Position numbers and translations under genes: made by a program
Origin: Alcaligenes faecalis
GTDB lineage: Bacteria; Pseudomonadota; Gammaproteobacteria; Burkholderiales; Burkholderiaceae_B
Assembly (NCBI RefSeq): GCF_002443155.1
Contig: NZ_CP023667.1
Location: 2,728,001-2,792,000 of the forward strand
Length of the DNA: 64,000 bases
Reading direction: 5' to 3'
Part shown: in pieces, positions 41,243 to 50,434 of the stretch
Position numbering within the stretch: position 1 is the first letter of the stretch
How the letters are laid out: each line of letters begins with the position of its first letter
The notes under the pieces: model-generated
Seen by the model: the letters and a program-made list of their open reading frames with translations, nothing else
What the model was told of the DNA's origin: nothing
The model's database searches: none

Positions 41243-43551
41243 AGCGTCTCTCGCAGGTCCACGGTTCCGGACGAGCCTCCGGCCTGCGGCAAGACCATGT
41301 GTCCCGCATCCGGATGGAACCAGGTGGAGCGATCCGGCAAGCCTGTCTGCACGGCACGCATGTAGTTGTAGCGGTCCAAAGACAGGCTCTGGCTGTCTTG
41401 CGCATTACGCACGATATGCGGACGCAGAAACACCATCAAATTGGTTTTGGTGCGCTTGCGTTTTTCGTACTTGAACAGATTGCCTACCAGCGGGATATCG
41501 CCCAACAAGGGAACAGATTGTGTGCCGTCCTCAATCGAGTCTTCCAGCAAGCCACCCAGCACAATGATCTGCCCATCATCCACCAGCACATTGGTGCTCA
41601 GCGCCCGTTTGCGCGTGACAGGCGAATTGGCCGATACCGACATGGCGGTATCAATGCTGCTGACCTCCTGATACAGCGCCATCTTGACGGTACCACCCTC
41701 CGAGATCTGCGGACGCACTTTCAAGGTCAGGCCCACGTCTTCACGCTGAATGGTCTGGAAAGGGTTGCTGGCCCCATCGCCCGTGGTGGTGTATTGCCCC
41801 GTCACAAAAGGCACGGTGCGGCCCACCATGATGCTGGCTTCTTCATTGTCCAGCGTCATCAGATTGGGAGTAGACAGAATATTGGTGCCGCCCTGGCGTT
41901 CCAGCGCACGCGCCAGAACACCCAGATTGACCACTTGCTGGCCCAGCACATTTACCGTGCCTTTCACTACCCCCAGACTCAGACCGGCAGCCAGCGAATC
42001 CAGTGTGGTTGCCCCGGCCTTGGTGATGCCGCTACCGCCCAGATTGGCACCGCCCACAAAGCCCGAACCACCATCGGCGATATTGCCACCGCCCGTCATC
42101 CACTGAATACCGAACTCGGCGGCATCCTCTGCATTCACTTCCACGATCAGACTTTCCACCAGCACCTGAGCACGCCGTTGATCCAGTTGGTCGATGACTT
42201 CACGCAAGCTGCGGTAAACCGGATCGGGAGCCGAAATAATCAAGGTATTGGTGGACGGGTCGGCTTGCACGGTTGCGCCGCCCGCACTGAAGGCCACGGT
42301 GCCACTGGCATTGTTCGCAGCACTCAAACCCAGTTCGCCTTGAGGCTGCTGGCCCGTCGTTGCCGAGGTCGTCATGACCTTGGCTCCGCCAGTGGTATTG
42401 GCATTGTTATCAGGAGCCAGACTGTTGTTGTTCTGCTGCTGACTCCCGGTAGACACGTTCCCCGAACCCGATTGTCCGGTCAAGGCGGCTCGGAGCACTT
42501 CCGCCAGCTGCACCGCCTGGGCATTACGCAGATAGACCACGTGCAGATTGCCCTTATTGCTTTCCGGGCTGTCGATACGGCGTATCAGGTCACGCGCCAG
42601 ATCCAGACGGGCCGGACTGCCTGCCCGCACCAGCACGGAGTTACTACGCGGATCAGCCACTACGGTAATACGCTGCGCCACATCGTTGCCGGGCGTGTCC
42701 AGCATCTGCGAGGCCAGTGCCGCCACGTCCAGCGCCACCCCGTAATCAATCGGGATGATGTCGGTATTCAAGCCGGCGGGAGTATCAATCCCGGCAATCA
42801 CCTGGGCAATACGGTCCAGGTTGTCGCCATAGTCCGTCACGACCAAGGTGTTATTGGAGGGGTAGGCATTGATAGGGTTGTTGGGCGAAATCATGGGCCG
42901 CAACACAGGCACCAAGGCCGTGGCGTTTTCATAACGCAGGGTGAACACGCGGGTTTCCAGCTCGCCGCTACCGCTGGCCCCGGCACCAGCGGCACGCACC
43001 GCGCCACCTTGTTGACGCGCTTCGGCTTCAGGCACCACTCGGCTGACCTTGCCATTGCGCAGCACCGCAAACCCTTGCATGCGCAAAGCCGACAGCAGCA
43101 TCTCGTAGGCGGTGCGGGCATCGACCGGTACCTCGGACACCAGGGTCAGTTGTCCTTTCAGGCGTGGGTCCACGATGAAGTTCTGGCCGGTAAAGCGCGC
43201 CAATGCCGCCACAACCCCATCCAGCTCGGCATCCACAAAATTCAGCGTAATGTCGTTACCTTGCGGAAACTCGGCCGGGTCGGGCAGGTCGATCGGCGCA
43301 GCACTGCCGCCAACTCGCTGCGGAACCCGACGCGTCACGGCAGGAGAAGGCGTATTGCTATTGGCAAAGCGCGGGTCAGCCTGAGTACTGCGGACAGGCG
43401 TCTTGCCGACCGAAGCAAAAAACGAAGAAGGATCGGGGCCGGGTTCAGGCTTCTGACCATTGCTGGCACAGGCGCTCAACAGCACGGCTGCACCCAGGCT
43501 TAAAAGGAAGCGAGGCCGCAGCCCAGGAAGTCGTTTAGTCAAGGTACTCAT
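41239..43551 (-). CDS. gspD: Type II secretion outer membrane secretin GspD
   Basis: 770 residues. Lipobox (LLSACASNG, Cys28), N0/N1-N3 domains (ITLNFVDAELDGVVAALARFTGQNFIVDP; several NAQAV and NPINAYPSNNTLVVTDY repeats), a Ser/Asn/Gln-rich insertion in N3, and a secretin domain with VPLLGDIPLVGNLF. Being a lipoprotein it may not need a separate pilotin for anchoring. The ATG at 43551 is chosen over a TTG two codons upstream. Lies 13 bp after gspN. Confidence 0.95.
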   Translation of the reverse strand: MSTLTKRLPGLRPRFLLSLGAAVLLSACASNGQKPEPGPDPSSFFASVGKTPVRSTQADPRFANSNTPSPAVTRRVPQRVGGSAAPIDLPDPAEFPQGNDITLNFVDAELDGVVAALARFTGQNFIVDPRLKGQLTLVSEVPVDARTAYEMLLSALRMQGFAVLRNGKVSRVVPEAEARQQGGAVRAAGAGASGSGELETRVFTLRYENATALVPVLRPMISPNNPINAYPSNNTLVVTDYGDNLDRIAQVIAGIDTPAGLNTDIIPIDYGVALDVAALASQMLDTPGNDVAQRITVVADPRSNSVLVRAGSPARLDLARDLIRRIDSPESNKGNLHVVYLRNAQAVQLAEVLRAALTGQSGSGNVSTGSQQQNNNSLAPDNNANTTGGAKVMTTSATTGQQPQGELGLSAANNASGTVAFSAGGATVQADPSTNTLIISAPDPVYRSLREVIDQLDQRRAQVLVESLIVEVNAEDAAEFGIQWMTGGGNIADGGSGFVGGANLGGSGITKAGATTLDSLAAGLSLGVVKGTVNVLGQQVVNLGVLARALERQGGTNILSTPNLMTLDNEEASIMVGRTVPFVTGQYTTTGDGASNPFQTIQREDVGLTLKVRPQISEGGTVKMALYQEVSSIDTAMSVSANSPVTRKRALSTNVLVDDGQIIVLGGLLEDSIEDGTQSVPLLGDIPLVGNLFKYEKRKRTKTNLMVFLRPHIVRNAQDSQSLSLDRYNYMRAVQTGLPDRSTWFHPDAGHMVLPQAGGSSGTVDLRETL

Positions 43552-43564
43552 AGTCAAAATATCG

Positions 43565-44311
43565 TTATTCCTGCTTGCTAGTCGTTGTGGCTATTCGCCA
43601 TTGGGTTACACCCTGACGCTGAGGCCCCAAGGCCTCCAATAACTCTTTGAATCGTTGATCGTCGGCTTGTTTGGCTTGTGCGCGTCCTTCAAACTGCCCA
43701 CCCTGCGGCCCCCACTGACCCTGACCTGCCAGGGTCAAATCCCCCGCCAAGGTACGCAGGCTTAACTGCACGCCCTGCCCCTTGCGGCTGACCGCCAATT
43801 GGTAATCCCCCAGTTCCGCCTGTGCGGCCAAAGCGGAACGTGCACTGCGCCAATCCAGCTCCAGCAAAGGCCCGGTTTCAGCGGCCAATGCCTGGCTGGG
43901 CCAGCGCAGCTGCAACTGTCCTTGCGGTTGCACGGTCTGCAGCAAGGGATGCAAACGCCCTAATAGCGCGGCGGGAGCCGCCAGGCTTTGACCCGAAATA
44001 CGCCAACCCTGCAGGCTGGCTTGCAGACGCACAGGCTGATCCAGCCAGCCATGGCTCAATTCCATTTGTGGCCAGGGCGTCAGACGCCAGCGCCAGCGGA
44101 CAGGGCCGGGAACGGTGCGGGCCAGCAGACCCGAACCGACTACCAGCAAGCCTTGCCCGGAAGCCAGACTGCCGTGGGCGGTTTCCAGCCGTAGCGGCAA
44201 CTGCTCGGGCTGCCAGGCCAGCATCATGCGGGCAGGCAGAAAGGGCACGGCGGCCAACAGCAGGCACAGCACCAGCAAGGCCCACGCGGTGATCTTTGCC
44301 AGTTTTTTCAT
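43565..44311 (-). CDS. gspN: Type II secretion protein GspN
   Basis: 248 residues. One N-terminal helix (~8-28), then a beta-rich periplasmic region typical of GspN (LETAHGSLASGQGLLVVGS near 45; LTLAGQGQWGPQGGQFEGRA near 200). Known role: accessory inner membrane component present in some T2SS; function unclear. Start overlaps the gspM stop by ATGA. Confidence 0.85.
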   Translation of the reverse strand: MKKLAKITAWALLVLCLLLAAVPFLPARMMLAWQPEQLPLRLETAHGSLASGQGLLVVGSGLLARTVPGPVRWRWRLTPWPQMELSHGWLDQPVRLQASLQGWRISGQSLAAPAALLGRLHPLLQTVQPQGQLQLRWPSQALAAETGPLLELDWRSARSALAAQAELGDYQLAVSRKGQGVQLSLRTLAGDLTLAGQGQWGPQGGQFEGRAQAKQADDQRFKELLEALGPQRQGVTQWRIATTTSKQE

Positions 44312-44859
44312 GAAGGCTCTCCTGCACGCAGCACAATGCGGCCATCCAGCAGACCGGCGCGTTCCCGGCTATCGACTACAGAGCGACTCAGGCTGACTTC
44401 CTGCACGGCAAAGCCCAGCACACGGGGGGCGTGCATCAACCAATCCATCAAGGCGGGAGCCGCCACGGCCTGGCAGACCAGAACACGCTGCTCAGCCTGA
44501 GGCTCCTCTGTCTGGCACTGGGTACCCAGGGTCTGCAAGCTGCGCTGCAAGGCCTTGTCTTGTCCTTGCGCGTCCACAGGCGCTACCAGTTCTTTATCCA
44601 GCACCTGAATCTGCGCCAGCACGGTTTGCAGTTGCGCCATCTCGTACTGCAGGCGGGGCAGCTCCTGTTTTGCCAGAGCCAGATCACGAACGGCAGGACG
44701 TAGCAGCAGCAACCACAGCAACATCAACACCAGCAAAGCGCCCAGGACCGACAGGGCCAATTGATCCCGACGGCTCAGGGCTTGCCAGTACTGTCTGGCT
44801 ACCGAAAGCTTGCTTTGCAGGGTCAGCAGTACAGGCTGGAGGGCCGTGAGTTTGCTCAT
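44308..44859 (-). CDS. gspM: Type II secretion protein GspM
   Basis: 183 residues. A helix at ~32-52 (LALSVLGALLVLMLLWLLLL) after SRRDQLAL, then a periplasmic ferredoxin-like domain preceded by coiled coil. Known role: partners GspL in the inner membrane platform. The ATG at 44859 overlaps the gspL stop (ATGA); longer in-frame starts would sit inside gspL. Confidence 0.9.
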   Translation of the reverse strand: MSKLTALQPVLLTLQSKLSVARQYWQALSRRDQLALSVLGALLVLMLLWLLLLRPAVRDLALAKQELPRLQYEMAQLQTVLAQIQVLDKELVAPVDAQGQDKALQRSLQTLGTQCQTEEPQAEQRVLVCQAVAAPALMDWLMHAPRVLGFAVQEVSLSRSVVDSRERAGLLDGRIVLRAGEPS

Positions 44860-45821
44860 TGCTGCGCCCCCTGCGGGCTGGACGCCTGTGCTGCTTTGCT
44901 GAAGCCAATTTCCCATTGACGGGCGGACTCGCCCTGCTTCCACTCCAGATCCGATTCAGCTGGCAAAGGCTGCGCAGGCAGCTCGCTGGCCAGTGTCAAA
45001 AGCAATTGCTGATCCTTGAAACTCAATGCCCGCACCTGTCCTTGCAAGGCCGGCCACTGCACGGCGCTGGCCATCAATAAACGATCAAAGGGAGCCGAGG
45101 CCGGGCTCTTCTCAGCCAATAAACCATCGCGATGCTGTCTGGCCTGCGTCAAGGGTGCGACGATAACGGGCAAGTGCGGCAAGGCTTGTCGAACCGCCTG
45201 CTCCATCTGGGTCTGCACCTGCTTCATCTGAGAGCGCAGCGACTGCGCCTGCTGCTGCAAGACCAGGGTCCAGCTCAAGACGGCGGCCAAAGTCCACCAC
45301 AGGCTTTGTCGCAGCACGCTGTTTCCGCCACTGGCGGCCATCTCCGGCATCAGCAAGGAGCAGGCGGGTACGGTCAGTGTTTGTCCTTGGCCTTGTCTGT
45401 CTTTCTCGTGGCCATCGGACCAGGCATAGACTCCGCTCAAAGGCAGCCCCAACTGGCGCGCCAGCTCTCCCAAGGCCAGCAAGGGCTGGCGCTCCGTCCA
45501 GGCCAATTGACTCATACCGGCCGGCCCCGGTGCCGAACAAGCCACCCACACCTGTTCGATAGGGCTCAAGCACATAGGCTCGACCGCACTGCATGCCACG
45601 GCTTGCCGCCGCGAAGCACTGACCGAAGGAATACGCGCTTCAGTCACCGTCGCCATCCCCGCAGGCAAGACCAGCTCCAAAGAGCGGGCCAGACCCTTGA
45701 ACGCCTGCACCTCTCCCCGCCCACGGCGCAGCACCCTGGCGCGCTTGTCCCGCAGCACAAAATCCACCGGCTGATCCAGCCTTGGCGGAGAGTCCAAATA
45801 AATACGCAGCACTTTGCTCAT
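44856..45821 (-). CDS. gspL: Type II secretion protein GspL
   Basis: 321 residues. The N-terminal half is an actin-like cytoplasmic domain (LRIYLDSPPRL at the start), followed by a helix near 185-205 (LWWTLAAVLSWTLVL) and a small periplasmic domain. Known role: links the GspE ATPase to GspM. The ATG at 45821 lies 4 bp after the gspK stop. Confidence 0.9.
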   Translation of the reverse strand: MSKVLRIYLDSPPRLDQPVDFVLRDKRARVLRRGRGEVQAFKGLARSLELVLPAGMATVTEARIPSVSASRRQAVACSAVEPMCLSPIEQVWVACSAPGPAGMSQLAWTERQPLLALGELARQLGLPLSGVYAWSDGHEKDRQGQGQTLTVPACSLLMPEMAASGGNSVLRQSLWWTLAAVLSWTLVLQQQAQSLRSQMKQVQTQMEQAVRQALPHLPVIVAPLTQARQHRDGLLAEKSPASAPFDRLLMASAVQWPALQGQVRALSFKDQQLLLTLASELPAQPLPAESDLEWKQGESARQWEIGFSKAAQASSPQGAQQ

Positions 45822-45825
45822 CACT

Positions 45826-46686
45826 TCAACGAATCCAGACAATCCGGCTGCGATCCGCGGCCCTGTTGATCAGGGCCTGGGTCGCCACCCGGCTATGGTC
45901 AAGTCGCAACTCACCACTTAATAAAAACCACTCACTGCGCACGCTCAGCGTTTGCCCTTCCAGCGCCTCCTGACGTTGGAGGCGGGCTTGCACATCGGCC
46001 TGATCCCGAAACCACTGGCCCCGGTCGCGCTGCTCCAGCAGGCCTTGCCACTCCACCAGACTGACGGAAGGCTGCACCGCCGCCAGCACCTGGGCACTGG
46101 CGGTATTCACATTCAGGGATTTGGCTTGCGGCAAATAGCTGAGATAAGGCTCCAGCTGCTTGGCCTGTTGCGCCGCATTGGGAAAGAAGTCCTGCAAATG
46201 AGAGGGCCAGGGCGCTTGCCCGGCCTGCGCCCGCTCCAATCGCTGGGCCAGCTCCAAAGCCAAAGAGGGTTCCTGCTGCACACTGCCCAGCAACTGTTCC
46301 AATGCCTGCACATAGCGGGCCTGAATACGGCCATCGCGCAGCAATAAAGCCAGATTGAATTTGCCCTGCTCGTCCTGGATATAGCCGGAGAAGTAAGCTG
46401 CGCGGGTCTTGTCCGGTGTCTCTATCTTCAGCTCGCTCAGGGCCTGCGCCCACAGCCCACCTTTATGCGTCACAGCCGAACGCTGCGAGTCCAGACGCAA
46501 GACCAGCACAGCCCAATCCAGCGCACCACGCAGCAGCCAGTTGGCCTGCATGTAATCACGCTCGCTGGCCAACTGTGTTGCCAGCCCACTTTGACGCTGG
46601 ACGATGCCCATGGTGGCAATGGACACCGCCATCACAACGACCAACGCATTGATCACCGCCATGCCCTGTTGGGTTACCCGCTTCAT
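45826..46686 (-). CDS. gspK: Type II secretion minor pseudopilin GspK
   Basis: 286 residues. Prepilin-like N-terminus (KRVTQQGMAVINALVVVMAVS) followed by the large GspK-specific insert (YIQDEQGKFNL ... NVNTASAQVLAAV). The usual Glu at +5 is replaced (GMAVIN), as is typical of GspK. Known role: caps the pseudopilus tip with GspI and GspJ. The ATG at 46686 overlaps gspJ by ATGA. Confidence 0.92.
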   Translation of the reverse strand: MKRVTQQGMAVINALVVVMAVSIATMGIVQRQSGLATQLASERDYMQANWLLRGALDWAVLVLRLDSQRSAVTHKGGLWAQALSELKIETPDKTRAAYFSGYIQDEQGKFNLALLLRDGRIQARYVQALEQLLGSVQQEPSLALELAQRLERAQAGQAPWPSHLQDFFPNAAQQAKQLEPYLSYLPQAKSLNVNTASAQVLAAVQPSVSLVEWQGLLEQRDRGQWFRDQADVQARLQRQEALEGQTLSVRSEWFLLSGELRLDHSRVATQALINRAADRSRIVWIR

Positions 46687-47282
46687 AGCAGCATCACCAC
46701 TTTGCGATACGGGTGCTCCTGCCCTTCCAATTGCACGGTCAGCTCTATGCCAGTCGCCGCTGCTCCGGCCTGCTCGGGCCACGGCCAGCTTTGCCAACCA
46801 CGCGCTGGAATCCAGATACGCAAGTTCCAGGCAGTGACCTGCTCCAGCACATCTTGCAAAGGGCTCAATTCAGGCAAGGGGTAAGCGGTCCCAGCCTGAG
46901 CAATGGCACGCTGCAACACGCCCTGCTGCAAGCGCCATTGGATCTGCTGGGTTCCCGCTCCGGATTCAGTACGACGCTCAATCATCAGGATGGCCGGGCC
47001 CTCGCCCTTGGCCTGCCAGCGAATACTGGCAGGCAATACCGCCATCGCCCCCGTCGGGTCTGCCGGACCTGGCACAGGAGGCAAATGCAGTTCCAGATCC
47101 CGGCCCATTTGAGACAAGACATTGAACAAGGCCTGGGTCTGGCGCGCCTGTCGACCAAGTTGCTCATCCGCATGCAAGACCGCGTCCAGGCCGCGCCAGG
47201 ACATCAGGCTGATCAAGGCCATGATGGTCAGAGCCACCAGCATTTCCACCAAAGTGAAGCCTTCCTGGCCGGCGTCTGTCAT
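46683..47282 (-). CDS. gspJ: Type II secretion minor pseudopilin GspJ
   Basis: 199 residues with prepilin motif EGFTLVEMLVALTIMALIS at residues ~6-25, then the GspJ beta domain (SWRGLDAVLHADEQL, RDLELHLP). Known role: minor pseudopilin in the tip complex. ATGA overlaps at both ends with gspI and gspK. Confidence 0.92.
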   Translation of the reverse strand: MTDAGQEGFTLVEMLVALTIMALISLMSWRGLDAVLHADEQLGRQARQTQALFNVLSQMGRDLELHLPPVPGPADPTGAMAVLPASIRWQAKGEGPAILMIERRTESGAGTQQIQWRLQQGVLQRAIAQAGTAYPLPELSPLQDVLEQVTAWNLRIWIPARGWQSWPWPEQAGAAATGIELTVQLEGQEHPYRKVVMLL

Positions 47283-47638
47283 GGCAAGGACGCCAAGGTC
47301 GCGTGCAACTCGGCCAGCACGGGGCCTTTGGGCATGGAAGCCTGGACCGTTACCTGACGAAAGAAACGATTGGCCGTGGCTTGCACGGTTTGCTTGCACT
47401 GCAAATTAAGAGGCCCCTGGCGACACGGCACCACGGTTTCACCCGGTTCGGGAAACAGGCGGCGCAAGCGCATCTCGGCTACCACGCCATCAACGGCCAG
47501 CAAGGCCAGGCTGCGTTCATGCATGGCCTGGCTACCAGAGGCACTAAGGCCCAGCGCACGCAAGCCGGCAGTCAAGGCTACCGAGACGATTGCCAGCGCA
47601 ATCAGGACTTCAATCAAACTCATGCCACGCTCTGTCAT
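47279..47638 (-). CDS. gspI: Type II secretion minor pseudopilin GspI
   Basis: 119 residues; prepilin motif RGMSLIEVLIALAIVSVAL at the N-terminus with a very short leader (TERG). Compact C-domain with ASGSQAMHERSLALLAVDG. ATGA overlaps with gspH and gspJ. The glycine before Met in the processing site is normal; Met instead of Phe at +1 is the common GspI variant. Confidence 0.92.
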   Translation of the reverse strand: MTERGMSLIEVLIALAIVSVALTAGLRALGLSASGSQAMHERSLALLAVDGVVAEMRLRRLFPEPGETVVPCRQGPLNLQCKQTVQATANRFFRQVTVQASMPKGPVLAELHATLASLP

Positions 47639-48105
47639 GACTGCACATCAAAGCGGCCCGTCGGATCACTGCGCAAATGCAGGACCTCGTGGCCATCATC
47701 CAGCTCCAGCTGACGCGGCGCGGACAACCATTCATTCACAAAAACCCACGGTCCCGCCGGCTCCAGGCGCACACGCACTGACTCCATAGTCCAGGATCGC
47801 TGAGGAAATAATTGGGCAAAGCGGGCCTGATCGCGCAGCCAGCCCGGCGTAGGACTGGAGCCATCGGTAGCGTCCGGAATCAGGCTGAAGCGATAACCCT
47901 GCTGATCCGCCGTCCAGGCCACGCTGCGCCCGCTTTCACGCACATAGCTTTGCAGTTCGGCCAGCCGCAGGGCCAGTTGACGGGCTTCTCGCTGTATCCC
48001 CTGATCCCGGTCCAGTACCAGCACGCTTAAGCCTGCGCTGCTGACAATGCCCACGATCAGCAAGACCACCAGGGTCTCGATCAAGGAAAAGCCCCGCTGT
48101 GCCAC
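47635..48105 (-). CDS. gspH: Type II secretion minor pseudopilin GspH
   Basis: 156 residues; prepilin motif RGFSLIETLVVLLIVGIVSSAG right after the start, then the GspH domain (LRLAELQSYVRESGRSVAW). Known role: pseudopilus shaft-tip connector. It follows gspG by one base pair. Confidence 0.92.
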   Translation of the reverse strand: MAQRGFSLIETLVVLLIVGIVSSAGLSVLVLDRDQGIQREARQLALRLAELQSYVRESGRSVAWTADQQGYRFSLIPDATDGSSPTPGWLRDQARFAQLFPQRSWTMESVRVRLEPAGPWVFVNEWLSAPRQLELDDGHEVLHLRSDPTGRFDVQS

Positions 48106-48106
48106 A

Positions 48107-48577
48107 TCAGTCCCAATTGCCTATATCGGCATCACTGCCCGACCCGCCGGCCTGCCCGTCCGCCCCTAGCGAGAACACATCAATCTCGCCATGAACGCCG
48201 GGTTGCAGATACTGGTACGGGTTGCCCCAAGGGTCGTTGGGCAGACGGTCCATATAAGGACGCCAATTGCGAGGCTCGGGTGGCTGGGTCGGACGCTGGT
48301 GCAGCGCCGTCAAACCTTGAGCCGTACTGGGGTAACGGCCGTTATCCAGGCGGTACAGCTTCAGGGCCTGGGTCAGCGCGGCAATATCCTGACGAGCCGC
48401 GACGGCACGTGCCTGATCGGGGCGGTCCATCAGACTGGGGACGACCAGGGCCGCCATAATGCCCATGATGACCACCACCACCATGACCTCAATCAGAGAA
48501 AAACCGTGTTGAGCGCGGGACTGAAGCGAGCCGGCCAAACGGCGTGCCGGACGGCGAGATAAAGTAGATCGAGACAT
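48107..48577 (-). CDS. gspG: Type II secretion major pseudopilin GspG
   Basis: 156 residues. A long basic leader of 25 residues precedes the cleavage site in QHGFSLIEVMVVVVIMGI. The C-domain has the family's RLDNGRYPSTAQGL, NDPWGNPYQY and FSLGADG stretches (Ca-binding loop). Known role: main subunit of the periplasmic pseudopilus. First gene of the eleven-gene minus-strand operon. The prepilin peptidase that must process it is not in the window. Confidence 0.95.
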   Translation of the reverse strand: MSRSTLSRRPARRLAGSLQSRAQHGFSLIEVMVVVVIMGIMAALVVPSLMDRPDQARAVAARQDIAALTQALKLYRLDNGRYPSTAQGLTALHQRPTQPPEPRNWRPYMDRLPNDPWGNPYQYLQPGVHGEIDVFSLGADGQAGGSGSDADIGNWD

Positions 48578-48704
48578 GAAGGAAATAAGCTATCCAAAAA
48601 AACCCAAGCTCTTGTCATACGGGCTTCATGGAGCACACGCACACTAAGAGCCCTTAAGACAGCCATCTCGGCCGTCTGCCAAAGCACTATGCGATGCAGT
48701 CTAA

Positions 48705-49145
48705 ATGGGTATTATTTCCGCCATATTTCCGTCACATCTTTGGCTGCGTCTGTGTCAGGCCGGTATTGCTCTGGCCCTGATCAACCTGCTGATCAATCTG
48801 TTCCTGCCCTCGGAGGGAACGATTGCGCCGGTGCTGGATGAAGATCATCGCGAACAGATCAGCACACAACAAATTGCGCAGTGGTTTGGAGGCAGCACCG
48901 CGCTGCCCGAGCTGCGCTTGCACGGCATGATTGTGAGCGGCCAGGCTGGCGCAGCCCTGCTCAGCATCAATCAACAGCCGGTACGTGCGTATCGCCCTGG
49001 CCAGGAGCTGGCACCGGGCGTGCTGCTGGATTCGCTGCAACGCGAGCATATTGTGATTACGGTCGATGCCGTACCCCAACAAATCGCCACCGAGCGCAAG
49101 GGCCCCGCCATCATTCCCGGTATCCAGCAAGGGGCTCAGCCCTGA
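48705..49145 (+). CDS. gspC: Type II secretion protein GspC
   Basis: 146 residues. One N-terminal helix (~14-34), then the HR domain (QIAQWFGG, LPELRLHGMIVSG, AALLSINQQPVRAYRPGQEL). It lacks the C-terminal PDZ or coiled-coil domain of enterobacterial GspC, so it is a short form. Known role: recruits substrate and links the inner membrane platform to the secretin. Divergent from gspG with 127 bp between, which must hold both promoters. Confidence 0.88.
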   Translation: MGIISAIFPSHLWLRLCQAGIALALINLLINLFLPSEGTIAPVLDEDHREQISTQQIAQWFGGSTALPELRLHGMIVSGQAGAALLSINQQPVRAYRPGQELAPGVLLDSLQREHIVITVDAVPQQIATERKGPAIIPGIQQGAQP

Positions 49146-49200
49146 AGTGAAGAGTTAGCAGTATGATTTAAAGCTGTCTTCCTTCTTCACCCTGGTGGGT

Positions 49201-50334
49201 ATGCCTGCTTTACTTCGTCACTGGTTTGACAGCCTGCGCCCCAAGTCGCTGGCCATTGCACGCCCTGAAATGCTGCGTGCCACGCTAGGCGCCACGCTTA
49301 GTGTGCTGATAGTTTCCTCTCTTAGCCTGTACCTGTCGGATTTCGCACACACGCATCATTGGTTGGTGGCGTCCCTGGCCGCCAGTGCCTTGCTGATCTT
49401 TCTGGTGCCAACCAGCCCTCTGGCTCAACCCTGGAACATAGTGCTGGGCAATCTGGTGGGTGCGCTCACAGGCATTACCTGTGCGGTGCTGCTCCCTCAT
49501 CCGATTGCTGCCATTACGATGGCCGTCTGCGTTGCCATGCCCATCATGCTGGCCCTGCGCTGCGTGCACCCGCCCAGTCTGGCTATGGCGGTCTTTCCTG
49601 CCCTGAATGGTATTCAGAACTACGATTTCGTCCTGTTTCCGGTGCTGTTTGACTCCTGCGTGCTGATCCTTCTGGGCATGCTGTACAACCGCCTGACCGG
49701 CGTGGCTTACCCGCCAGTACACAAGCCCGCAACACGCCCCGCCGCTACTCCTGCCCGCTTTACGGACCAGGATTACGATGCGGCCTTGAGCCACTACAAC
49801 CAGACGCTGAACATCAGCCACGATGACCTGGAAAAGCTGGTCAGCTATGTGCACCAGTCTGCCTTCCGGCGCAATCTGGGCACCCGCCGTTGCTCCACCC
49901 TGATGAATGATGCTCCCCTGTCCTGTCAGGTCAGCACGCCCTTGCAACAAGCCTGGGACATGATGCGCGAGCGCAAGATCAAGGCTTTGCCAGTACTGGA
50001 TCAGAACAAGCACGTGATTGGTATCTTGGCCCTGTCGGACTTCTTGCAGCGTGCCGGGCTGGATCAACCGGATAATCTGCGCCAGCGACTCAAGCGCTTT
50101 TTAAGCCCCCGGCAGCGTGCCGCGCCCACAGTAGCCGAGATCATGACCACACCTGCCGTCACCGCCAATGCAAACTGGTCGGTGGCCGAGCTGATTCCCC
50201 TGTTCAGCCAGGGTCGCCATCGCCATATGCCGGTGGTCAATGATCACAAGGAGCTGGTGGGCATGATCACCCAATCTGATCTGATGCTGGAGCTGTTCAG
50301 AATCCTGCAGCCCGCACGCGGCAAGCCGGATTGA
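49201..50334 (+). CDS. HPP-family membrane protein with tandem CBS domains
   Basis: 377 residues. The first ~165 are an HPP four-helix region (LVPTSPLAQPWNIVLGNLVGALTG, and the family signature LRCVHPPSLAMA). The remainder holds two CBS domains (VSTPLQQAWDMMRERKIKALPVLD; IMTTPAVTANANWSVAELI), known adenosine-nucleotide sensors. Some HPP proteins are nitrite transporters, others unassigned. ATG 49201 preferred over GTG 49195. It converges on hppD with a terminator between. Confidence 0.85.
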   Translation: MPALLRHWFDSLRPKSLAIARPEMLRATLGATLSVLIVSSLSLYLSDFAHTHHWLVASLAASALLIFLVPTSPLAQPWNIVLGNLVGALTGITCAVLLPHPIAAITMAVCVAMPIMLALRCVHPPSLAMAVFPALNGIQNYDFVLFPVLFDSCVLILLGMLYNRLTGVAYPPVHKPATRPAATPARFTDQDYDAALSHYNQTLNISHDDLEKLVSYVHQSAFRRNLGTRRCSTLMNDAPLSCQVSTPLQQAWDMMRERKIKALPVLDQNKHVIGILALSDFLQRAGLDQPDNLRQRLKRFLSPRQRAAPTVAEIMTTPAVTANANWSVAELIPLFSQGRHRHMPVVNDHKELVGMITQSDLMLELFRILQPARGKPD

Positions 50335-50350
50335 ACATAAAGGCTCAGCC

Positions 50351-50393
50351 CAAATAAAAATCCCCACTGTTTGCCATCGCCAAACAGTGGGGA
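50351..50393 (-). terminator. Intrinsic terminator of hppD
   Basis: A 13-bp stem TCCCCACTGTTTG/CAAACAGTGGGGA (50361-50393) followed on the minus strand by TTTTTAT. It stands between the convergent HPP and hppD genes. Confidence 0.88.
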
Positions 50394-50434
50394 CAGATCA
50401 GCGCCAGTGCAGTGAGCACCGGCACAGAACCTTT

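Noticed and set aside
41299..43503. Plus-strand frame of 734 codons opposite gspD
   Set aside because: Antisense shadow of a secretin gene, with no family features.
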